Below, in pieces: positions 35,745-44,915 of a stretch of DNA of 64,000 nt. Position 1 is the stretch's first letter, and every line of letters begins with the position of its first letter. Source of the DNA: Hemerocallis citrina (taxonomy: Eukaryota; Streptophyta; Magnoliopsida; Asparagales; Asphodelaceae); NCBI GenBank assembly GCA_017893485.1, contig CM030360.1, forward strand, positions 7,744,870 through 7,808,869, given 5' to 3'. The position numbers were made by a program, and so were the translations under genes. The notes under the pieces were generated by a model that was given only the letters and a program-made list of their open reading frames with translations, was not told where the DNA came from and searched no databases.

Positions 35745-36399
35745 AGTGTCCTATCTTTATTGAAAACCCTGACTTTGAGTTGTATATGTCAAGAAGATGA
35801 AAATTTTATAAGATATGGATTGGGAGGTATTAGAAATGTTTGAAAATACTCCACCCATATAATGCATCCTCACACACACATTTCCATAGCTCCCATTCTA
35901 TATCTTAGCTTGACAATTTGGAAATGAAGACAAAATTATTGGAAGTGTTTGTGTAAACACTTCAAATTGTTGAGTGTGGTACTGCTTTGATGTCTATATG
36001 GTTCCATCTTTATAGGTTCTCTTGATATAATTTAAAGATGTGTAAGTTACTCACACCATTGAATAGTGATTTAATAAATGGGTGTAAGCCAAATTTGGAG
36101 CTGTGCAGATCACATGTCTAACACCATGTAGGGTGTGTGTCTCAATGCAGCTAGTCCAAGTCTCAACTAAATCATAGAAACTATTATGGACTCCAACACC
36201 ACTGGTATGCATTTATTGATCCCCTCCTTAAAGTGGTTTATTCATATTCTTAAAGTTGACTTTTAATCATTCAACTACATATATATTGATTATGTTTCAT
36301 TATATTTCAGCAAATTTTGGTAAATTTTTAGGAAATTCTGGGAATTATTTTCTCTCAAAATCACAATTAAAAAACTCCAAATCATCAAGTGTCCTATGA
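35745..36399. other. MULE interior without a supported gene
   Basis: AT-rich. A block at 35850-35930 ('cacacacacatttccatagc', 'attctatatcttagcttg') resembles 31440-31500 ('acacacatttccaatacc', 'attccatatcttggctta'), a diverged direct repeat within the MULE. Nothing else is recognised. Confidence 0.5.
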
Positions 36400-36747
36400 T
36401 GTATCCATGAGGATGATGCAATTGTTCAAGTGGTTAGGAAAACAAAGAACAAAGGGGGATACTTTGTGGGGTGCCCTTATTGGAGGTATGATGATTGCAA
36501 ATACTTCAAGTGGGTTGAAGAGCTGTGCAGCCATGTTGATGAACTGAAGTTGAAGGCAGTGAGTGTGAATAAATACCATTTCCAAGATGCAATGAATGAT
36601 TTGAGGATAGACAAGTTAACCAATGATAACTATGAAATAAGGAAGATGGTTGAAAAGATGAAACATGTTGAAGGTGTCTACTTAAGGTTAATTTTTTCAT
36701 TGTGTGTAGCTTTGTGTGCTTTAATGTTCTTCAATTTGGTCAAGTGA
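36400..36747 (+). CDS. GRF zinc-finger protein with C-terminal membrane helix (partial)
   Basis: The frame opens after a stop at 36397 and reads CIHEDDAIVQVVRKT, then NKGGYFVGCPYWRYDDC, KYFKWVEEL. The spacing C-x-H-x21-C-x7-C with GG-YF in place of the usual GR-F and a closing YFKWVEE is that of a GRF zinc finger, a nucleic-acid-binding domain. A charged, coiled-coil-like stretch follows (about residues 45-90: ELKLKAVSVNKYHFQDAM, DNYEIRKMVEKMKH). The end is hydrophobic (LRLIFSLCVALCALMFFNLV), a likely transmembrane helix, then TGA. This GRF-coil-TM layout is a common short plant protein type. No start codon is visible upstream of the first Cys, so a first exon is missing or mutated. It lies inside the MULE, opposite to the transposase: either captured or native cargo. 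Confidence 0.65.
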   Translation, partial: CIHEDDAIVQVVRKTKNKGGYFVGCPYWRYDDCKYFKWVEELCSHVDELKLKAVSVNKYHFQDAMNDLRIDKLTNDNYEIRKMVEKMKHVEGVYLRLIFSLCVALCALMFFNLVK

Positions 36748-37227
36748 TCCAAGTTGATGATAATTGTTATAATTGCATTATATCTTGTAAATCTAGGCAG
36801 AATATGAATGAAATTATGTATTTTGTGGTTGTCTTTTTTAATAAGCGCACAATATATTTTTGTTCAATTGAAATATTTTTTCCATCTGGCTGGTGTTATA
36901 CATTTTCTTCACTTTTTGATGATGCAGCTACATTGATATATGTATCAAATAGGCTATCTTTTGATACATGTTTTGGGGTGAGTTCTGTTAATATATGATT
37001 GGAAGTTGTGCACAGTAAATAAGTTTTATCTAAGTTGAGCTAATATTTCAAATTCATAATCAGAGTGCACAGCTGATACAATTATATTCAGTGTGCACAG
37101 CTGATACACATTTCAAAGCTACAAACAGTGTGCACAACTGATAAACATTTCAAAGCTTCAAACAATGTGAACAACTGATAAACATTTCAAAGTCATAACC
37201 AAATGTGCACAACATGTAGAGGTTTGA
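36748..37227. repeat. MULE interior with ~39-bp minisatellite
   Basis: From about 37063 to 37215, 'gtgcaca.ctgata.acattt' followed by 'caaag' recurs five times at about 39-bp spacing. The pattern resumes at 43486-43650, past the inserted retrotransposon, showing the insertion landed in the minisatellite. Confidence 0.7.
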
Positions 37228-37839
37228 TGCGGATATGGCTAAAAATAGGATTAAATCGGGACCGTTCAAATCGGGCACGAATCTTAAAGCTATCAGGGGT
37301 AAAGCGGTAATTTCACCTACAAACGGGTCCGAATTGGGAACATGGTCTTTCTTCAAAGCCCAATAACCCAAAAACGGATCTGTCCTACTGGGTCGGGGTG
37401 ACAACCCATTATAAACCAGCCCAAGTCATTTAAAGAGTAATTCAAAATCATGGTTATCCCTAAGAGACGGTTAAAACCAAATCTCTTATCATGAAACGAT
37501 TTAAACTCTACATCTTATCCAGAAACACTGGGACGTAGGGATAAATGATTATCTCTAAACTGTCTCTAAAGGCAACTATAAATACTCCTCTCCCCCACCA
37601 TAAGAAAGGTAATGAATATTTTTCCACATAAATCTCTTTCATAATCTTCCTGATTACTTACAAGAGCATCGGAGGGTTCATCACCGGGATCCATCCCGGT
37701 GTATCGAAATTTTTGCATGTCAATGGCAGCGGCAAGAAACCAGCCAAATGCCGGTGAAAGTCAGCAGGTTTGCCTTTATTTTTTCCAAAAGAATCCACAA
37801 ATTCATCTGTTTTCTCCCACACCAAAATTAGCAGCAACA
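37228..37839 (+). repeat. 5' LTR of the gag-only element
   Basis: It begins 'tgcggatatggctaaaaata' (3' copy: 'tgatatggctaaagatag') and ends 'agcagcaaca'. TATA-like 'aactataaata' lies at about 37574. Near-identical to 42868-43478. Confidence 0.85.
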
Positions 37840-37840
37840 G

Positions 37841-37858
37841 ATTGGCGCCGTCTGTGGA
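37841..37858 (+). other. Primer-binding site, TGGCGCC type
   Basis: 'attggcgccgtctgtgg' lies one base after the LTR end. This PBS is the usual one of Tat-lineage Ty3 elements. Confidence 0.75.
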
Positions 37859-38443
37859 AAACAGAAAAGGCAATCCAACCTTCATCAGCGAAAGTAGTTT
37901 CAAACCATTCCTTCGAAAGATAAGGGGAAGGCAGTGGTCTCCAGCCGAAGATCCACTCCTCTTCCTCCTCCTCCTCTAGTCCAAGATGTCCTTCCTCAAT
38001 TCAATCAGCAAGTTCAGCAACTACAGCTTGAACAGCCTCTTTCTCAACAGCCCCCTCCAGGGTCTCGGGGGGCTACCTCGGGGGGATGTCGTTGAAGTCG
38101 TCCAAAGCAACACCCTCATCATGACCATGTTTCGATTCACAATCCCTCAACTGAATCAATGGCTTCTCAAAGTCCTCCAGGGCCGAATCTCCATCAAGTA
38201 ATTCTTAACCGTCAGCATAGGGTCAACCTCCGAACTCGCTTGAATAAATGGCGAGCCCCTGAGAAAGTCCCTCAACCTGAGCACCCAGGGGCCTCAAGAG
38301 TCCGTACCCCCCATAAACCGAGGACCAGAAGATCCCTTCCCCCGAGGAGGTGAAGAGAGTACCCCCCACATCGTTGGCGGAGAAGTCATACTCCAATAAG
38401 CCGAGCCACACCTAGGGACCATCGAGCTGGAGGGGCACCAGTC

Positions 38444-39638
38444 ACTCAGGCCGAGCTCCAGAACTTCAAACAAAATATCATGCGAGCTCTTAATATTGCC
38501 GCGAGTTTGGATCAGCGTGCGCTTAGCCCTCGCCATAATTCCACTCATGAAGGAGAGTCCCGAGGGTCGACTAGATCCGATTAGAGGGATCACTCGGTCC
38601 ACTGCCATATCCATGAGATGGAGAGGCACCTCTACAGGATCAATCATGAAGAAGAACAATGGACCAACAACTTCTGCCTAAGCAGACCTCCCTTTTCCAG
38701 GGCCATCATGGAAGCTCTGGTCCCTGAAGCCATCAGGCCGCCCCACTTTGAATCCTACAATGGGGAGTCAGATCTGGCTGATCATATCGAGAGTTTTAAA
38801 ACTCTCATGATGATTCATCAAGCCTCAGATGTGCTCATCTGCAAGGCCTTCCCAGCAACTTTGAGGGGAACAGCGTGAGAGTGGTACTCTTGTCTATCCC
38901 CAGCCTCCATATTCTCATTTGAACAGTTTGAGGAGCTCTTCCTCACCCACTTCGTGGGCAGTCGCCGAGCTGAGAGAACGAGTGCGTCATTGCTAGCCCT
39001 CAGCAAATGAAATGGTGAACGCCTAAGAGATTACGTCATGTGCTTTATTACCGAAGCCCGGTCTAGTGCTTCCCTTAACCAATCAATAGCCTCTGCGGCA
39101 TTCAGACACAACGTCACTAATGCCGACCTCAGGGCGTCCCTTGCCAAGAAGCCTCATCGGGACTTCTCAGAACTCCTGCTTAGGAGTGACAATTACATCT
39201 GAGCGGAAGAGGCTCTCAACCCCCTCCCCCCCCCCCACTCTTGAGGAATCATCTTCCGGGAACAAACGGAAGAATACGAGCGAAGAAGGGTCCCAGAAAT
39301 TCCAGAGGGACGACACTGGCCAATGCCGCCCAGCTCCTCGTTTTGAGAAGTTCACTCCCCTCAATGCTAGTATATCAGTAGTTCTTATGGAGGTGGACAA
39401 GGAAGGGCTACTCCGCGGTCCCCCTATAATGTATACCCCTGGCAAGAAAAGAAACAGGGATAAGTGGTGCCGCTTTCATTGGGACCACGGCCACGACACG
39501 GATGATTGTTGGACTCTCAAAAGGGAGATTGAAGAACTCATACAGCAGGGACACCTGGCCAAGTTCGTCCGAAAAGATGGGGCCAATCTTCCACCCCAAG
39601 GAGCCTACAAGCGAACAAAGAGGCCAGCCGAGTTCTAA
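38444..39638 (+). pseudogene. Tat-like gag polyprotein, decayed
   Basis: Gag signature blocks are in order: FSRAIMEALVPEAIRPPHFE (about 38695), YNGESDLADHIESFKTLMM (38755-38812), ASDVLICKAFPATLRGTA (38823-38876), FEQFEELFLTHFVGSRRAER (38925-38985), ERLRDYVMCF (about 39020) and a C-terminal knuckle-like CRFHWDHGHDTDDCW (39460-39510) with LIQQGHLAKFV. TGA stops at 38877, 39007 and 39200 fall where this family usually has a coding residue, two probably from CGA. A long C tract near 39227-39236 shifts the frame. It would form the virus-like particle shell. Non-functional now. Confidence 0.8.
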
Positions 39639-39964
39639 GATTCCGAACCTGGGGTTGTCCACCTTATCCATGGAGATCCAATAGGGGGAGAACCAAACTC
39701 CTCCCTAGAGGCCTTCACCCTATCGTAGAAGTAGTATTTCAGTTTTCAATAAGGTCGATGCTTATAACATGGCCAAAAAGCATGTAATAATGACTCGCCC
39801 AATTGAAGTGGCCACTTAGTTTGTTTCAATAAAACTTAGCTTTTTTCTATTGAAAATTATTGCATTTGCCTCATTTCTATCTCACCAACTCACATCTAAA
39901 AATCGTTAAATGGTGAGTTCGGAGTCTAGCTTATCCTATAAGGCTACTCCTACAACTTACTAAG

Positions 39965-40275
39965 CTCAAAAGACGAGTTTGGAGTCCAACACTTGGTTCG
40001 ACACCGCTTTAGACGCTTATAAACAAATAAGTGCGGAGCAGCTCACCATTCGGAATTTTTCCTACAACTCGTTGACCCCATCAAACAACAAGTTTGGAGT
40101 CCAACACTTGGTTCGACGCCGCTTTAGCCACTTGCAAACAAGCAAGTACGGAGTAGCTCACCATTCAGAATTGTACCTACAACTCGTTGAACTCCCTCAA
40201 ACAAGTTTGGAGTCCAACACTTGGTCCGATGCCGCTTTAGCCGCTTGTGAACGAGCAAGTGCAAAGTAGCTCACC
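39965..40275. repeat. ~114-bp tandem repeat, three units
   Basis: 'gtttggagtccaacacttgg' starts at about 39977, 40092 and 40205. Each unit continues with 'gccgctttag', 'gagtagctcaccattcgg' and 'ctacaactcg'. Confidence 0.85.
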
Positions 40276-40429
40276 ATTCGGAATTGCTCCTGCAACTCGC
40301 TAATAACCCCGTAACAACTAATTCAAAGTTCACAATCATGATTCAAAATTGCCCTCACAGCTTGCAAGCATGCGTTTTCGGGGCTCAAAACGAACATTCA
40401 TACTACTCCCACTAATGGTTAAATTTTGC

Positions 40430-40795
40430 AACAAGCAAGTTCGGAGCACAACTTTTCCATAGAGTTTCTCCCCAAACTTGTCTCCCAAACGGCTCTCTCC
40501 CAGAGCCTAGTGATGCTCTTCGCTCCGCTCGCCTCCCAAGTGGCCTTCTTCTCAACGAGTTCGGAGCTTAACTCTCCCCTATAGTTGCTCCTCAAACTCG
40601 ACTCGTCCCACTCACCTCCTGAGCGGTCTTCTTCCAAACGAGTTCGGAGCTCAACTCTTCTCTAGAGTTCTCCTCAAACTCGCCTCCCAAATGGCCCTCT
40701 CCTAGAGCCTGGCGATGCTCCTCCCGCTCACCTCCTGAGAGGCTTACTTCCAAGAGATTTTGGAGCTTAACTCGTCTGGAGACGCTCCCTAGAAT
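40430..40795. repeat. Degenerate ~80-110-bp repeats
   Basis: Recurring 'gagttcggagctcaactct', 'gctcctcaaactcgcctccc' and 'ctctcccagagcctggcgat'. Unit boundaries are irregular. Confidence 0.65.
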
Positions 40796-41015
40796 TGCCT
40801 CCAAGAATGGATCTTCTCAAGAGTCATACAAAGCTCTTCTCGACTTCATGAAGACAAAAATGTTGCGGGACTATTTTGACCATGAAGAAGGGTGATTCTT
40901 CAACTGACCTCCAAAGAGAAATTATAGATCTTCGAGTCATCTTTGAAACGAGAGATCAAATGCCTCGATCAGACATTCGTAGCACCGGGAAAGTAGGTTA
41001 CAACATAACTGCGCT

Positions 41016-41570
41016 AAACGTAAAAATGAGGGGAAAACTTTGCCTCAAGATGCACGTTTGATCTAGATCAACGGCTAATATCTTGCCGCATCCTTCAGAT
41101 CCAAAATCCAGGAAAATGTGTCCCTGAATGTGAAAATAGGGAAAAACTTTGCCTCAAGATGCGCGTTTGATCAATATCAACGGCTCAGATCTTGTCGCGT
41201 CCCTTGGATCCAAAATCCGAGCAAACGCGTCCCCGAGCGTCAAAATAGGGAAAAACTTCACCTCAAGGTGTGTGTCAGATCCATATCAACGAATCAGATC
41301 TTGGTGCGTCCCTCGGATCCATAATTCGAGCAAACGTGTCCCCGAATGTGAAAATGGGGAAAAACTTTGCCTTAAATGCGAGCTTGATCCTGATCGATGG
41401 CTTAGTTCTTGCCACGTCCTTCGGATCCAAAATCCGATCAAATCTGCCTCCAGATGCGAGCTTGATCTTGATTGACGGTTCAGATCTTGTCGTGTCCCTC
41501 GGATCCAAAATCTGAGCAAACGTGCCCCCGAGCATGAAAATGGAGAAAAACTCCTTCCGAATTGCACCTA
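41016..41570. repeat. ~110-bp tandem repeat, five to six units
   Basis: 'gggaaaaactttgcctcaag' occurs near 41030, 41140, 41250, 41359 and (diverged) 41543. Each unit includes 'gatcaacggctcagatctt' and 'tccctcggatccaaaatcc'. One unit near 41450 is shortened. Confidence 0.9.
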
Positions 41571-41635
41571 ATCAAGATCAACGGCTCAAATTCGCCCAAA
41601 ACAAAACAAAAAAAGATTAATAAAGGGTTAACGGG

Positions 41636-42450
41636 TTGGGTTCGGACCCGTTACAGACCCGCAACCCTCCTCTCTCATCTCCTTCTTCTCCTTCTGAGTT
41701 TGAGCACCAAAAAACAGACTCGCTTCTCGCCAACCTCCATGAACACCTCGCCATGCCCACAACATCAAGCTCCTTCTTCAACCTCGAGCCTCGACCAAGT
41801 TCATTGTCACCCTCGTCGAGCTCCAACGCCTCCTTCGTCGAACTTAGAGCCCGAGCTCCTCCCCCCGCTGCCATACAATGGCTTGTCGAGCTTCCCCGCT
41901 CGCGAGCTCTTCTCCTCGCCGAGCTCGCACAACAGCCGAGCTCGAGCCCCCTCGTCGTCACCCTCGTCGAGCTCTATCACCATGCTCTCGTCAACGTCTC
42001 CACCTTCACAAGCCCTCGCCGAAGCTCCAACACCTCCTTCGTTGAACTCCGAGTTCAAGCTCCTCCCCCCGCGAGATCTTCTCCTTACCGTGCTTGCACG
42101 ATAGCCGAGCTCGAGCCCCCTCGTCATCACCCTCGTCGAGCTCTACCACCATGCTCTTGCCAAACATCTCCACCTTCACGAGCCTCCGTCGAGCTCCCCT
42201 CCTTCGACGAAGCTTTGAGCTCCTTGTCGGCCTCCATCTCTAATGCCGAAGCTCCAAGCCGATGTCGAGCACCTCCAAACACATCACCTTCGACCGAGCT
42301 CCCTCTCCAGCTTCGTCGAAGATCCTCCTCCCTACTCGCGAGCTCCTCTCGCAGTTGAGGAGAAGTTGGCAACGTGGGGAAGAAGAGAGAAGAAGGTCGA
42401 AAGAAAAAAAGAAAAAAAATCCACGTGGCGGTCAACGGTCAACGTTGACC
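41636..42450 (+). other. GC-rich, Ser/Pro/Leu-rich open region of the gag-only element
   Basis: A 240-codon open frame (41636-42358) begins MGSDPLQTRNPPLSS. Other frames on both strands are also open for 100-180 codons, which suggests a base-composition effect. The DNA contains a direct repeat: 'gaactcc/aactta..gc..gagctcctcccccc' at about 41838-41872 and 42045-42072 ('SSSNASFVELRARAPPP' and 'SSNTSFVELRVQAPPP'). It is followed by 'ggtcaacggtcaacgttgac'. No known domain; could be cargo, a captured exon or a repeat. Confidence 0.35.
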
Positions 42451-42597
42451 GGACACGTGGCGTCATCTCGTGGGTCGGCGGCGGGATCCGAGCAAACAGG
42501 GATCTGAACGTGAAATGGGGGAAAACACCTCGCTTTGTGATGCACGCTCGCTTGATCGTGATCAACGCACCGGATTGCGCAACCTGTACGGCTAAAT

Positions 42598-42645
42598 ATT
42601 AATTAATTAATTAATTAATTAATTAATTTAATTAATTATTTAAAT
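42598..42645. repeat. (attaatta)n simple repeat
   Basis: A run of TTAA tetranucleotide units about 48 bp long. Confidence 0.9.
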
Positions 42646-42852
42646 TTGGAAATTGAATAAAAAATTTAGTTAAGTCTTAAAAAGTCACAAAAAATCTAGA
42701 AAATTCTAAAAATAATTTTGAGTATTTTACAAGCTCAGATTGATATCATTACACCTCGAGCAAGATCCAAACTCCCTCAAGGACTCCGATAAAATGTCGT
42801 ACGCCATTAAAACAATAAAACTACTCCTCAAAGGTTGTTAAATTCAGTCTTC

Positions 42853-42867
42853 ATGAGTGGGGGGCTC
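42853..42867 (+). other. Polypurine tract
   Basis: 'gagtggggggctcg' immediately precedes the TG of the 3' LTR, as needed to prime plus-strand DNA. Confidence 0.7.
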
Positions 42868-43478
42868 GTGATATGGCTAAAGATAGGATTAAATCGGGAC
42901 CATTCAAATCGGGCACGAATCTTAAAGCTCTCAGCGGTAAAGCGGTAATTTCACCTACAAACGGGTCCGAATTGAAAACTGGGTCTTTCTTCAAAGCCCA
43001 ATAACCCAAAAATGGATCTGTCCTACTGGGTCGGGGTGACAACCCATTACAAACCAGCCCAAGTCATTTAAAGAGTAATTCAAATTCATGGTTATCCCTA
43101 AGAGACGGTTAAAACCAAATCTCATATCATGGAACGATTTAAACTCTACATCTTATCCAGAAATACCAGGACATAGGGATAAATGATTATCTCTAAACTG
43201 TCTCTAAAGGCAACTATAAATACACCCCCCCCTCACCATAAGAAAGGTAATCAATATTTTTTCACATAAAGCTCTTTCATAATCTTCCTGGTTACTGATA
43301 AGAGCGGCGGAAGGTTCGTTGCCGGGATCCATCCCGGTGTATCCAGCTTTTTGCAAGTCAACGACAGTGGCAAGAAACTAGTCAAACGTCGGTGAAAGTC
43401 AACAGGTTTGCCTTTATTGTTTCCAAAAGAGTCCATAAATTCATCTGTTTGCTCCCACACCAAAAATCAGCAGCAACA
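42868..43478 (+). repeat. 3' LTR of the gag-only element
   Basis: It starts 'tgatatggctaaagatagga' and ends 'agcagcaaca'. TATA-like 'aactataaata' at about 43212, followed by a C8 tract near 43226. Confidence 0.85.
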
Positions 43479-44915
43479 GCTGCCAATGTGCACAGTTGAT
43501 ATATAGCATTGCACACATTTTAAAGCTCTCATCTGATACATGTATCAAAGTCTGCACAGGTTGTTCAATTTTGCTGTGCACACAATTCAAAGCCTATAAT
43601 TTTCCTAAGTATACAACTGATACATCTATCAAAGTGTGTACAGGTATCAAACAAGAAAGTTCACAATGAACCAACACAATTACTAGCTCAATTGAGAGTG
43701 CTAAAGGTGCCATAATTTTGTATGATAATGAAAGAGAATGAAAATGAATATCTCATATAAGTTCAGAGGTATGTAATATATACAATCAACTCAGGAAAAT
43801 ATTTAGTTTTACATCCTTTCCATCACCAGATTTACTCTTACATCCATTACATAACCAGATAATATTTGTTATAACAACCCCATGTCACAAAATTCTTCCA
43901 ATTACAAATGTTGTCCAAAACAAATTGAATAACATTCCCACTACTTCTTAGGTCTCCTTCCCTCTTGTTTGTGATCTGATTTATATTAAGTGAAATTACT
44001 AAAATATTGGAATAGATACATAGTATATTTGAACACGCCTAGGTGGTGGAGCATGTGCACTCTGATTCAAGTCAACATTTGTAGCCTGAACAGCTTCCAC
44101 TTGAACATCTTGTACTTCAACATCTTGTACTGCCAATCTTCTCATACTAATGAAATTTGAAATAGTTTATTAATTATAGTTAGCATCAAACAGATATGGT
44201 TACTTTTTTACCTTGTTCTTCTTAGGTTGTTCTTTGCTGATTTATCTTGAGTTACATTAGCAACATCCTCCATACTTGTATGAAATGCATCTTCTTGTGC
44301 ACTTCTTTTACCGCACATACTTAATTCCTACTGTGCGAGGTACAAACAAATTCAACAGAATTTGTTAAAAGTAAATATTGAGGCATGTTCACCTGGATCT
44401 CCTTAGTGGGTGTTATCTGATTGGGATTCAATATTCACGGTTGAGGAGTCATCCACATTGGGTTGCACTGCATGTGATGTTGCGCCCATTCTCTTGCAAT
44501 ACAGCTTGTTCAATTTATTTTCTTTGTACTTCATTTGCAACTGAAATTGGAAGGTATTGTGACAAGAAAATAACATGTTTCTTGTCCTTGATCTCCTGGA
44601 AGTGGATTCATTGTCAATGTTGTGCATCTCTTCCACTTGTCCCCTTCATACCTCTACCTGATGAAGATATGTATGGATCTTGCTTCCACTGATATTTCCC
44701 ATCAATTTTATGTCTAGTGAAGCATACATTTTTAGGATTGGGGGGGGGGGGGGGGGGGGGGGGGGTGGCTTCCACCACTACCTTATCTTTTTAGATGACA
44801 TTACAAGTTGATTATCACATATCATTGGATTGTGACCAAATTAAAGACACCTCAACACTTTAGTTTTCTCCCACCTTTCTTAAGCTTAGTTACATTTTTC
44901 ACATCATCACCAGTT
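43479..44915. other. MULE interior, minus-strand 3' end of the transposase gene
   Basis: It continues the minisatellite to about 43650. Minus-strand readings near 44403-44636 (MLFSCHNTFQFQLQMKYKEN) and 44085-44160 may be C-terminal transposase exons or UTR, but I cannot establish them. A G26 tract sits at 44740-44765. Confidence 0.4.
44740..44765. repeat. G26 homopolymer
   Basis: Twenty-six consecutive G in the MULE transposase 3' region (polyproline codons on the minus strand). Confidence 0.9.

Larger units (their letters stand above)
37228..43478 (+). mobile_element. Gag-only (TR-GAG type) Tat-like LTR retrotransposon
   Basis: Two ~612-bp LTRs (37228-37839, 42868-43478), a TGGCGCC-type primer-binding site, a decayed Tat-like gag, three blocks of tandem repeats, a GC-rich region and a polypurine tract. 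No protease, RT, RNase H or integrase is present, so mobilisation would have needed enzymes in trans. The TSD is not obvious, perhaps because both edges lie in the minisatellite. The LTRs differ by scattered substitutions, so the insertion is not recent. Confidence 0.85.
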
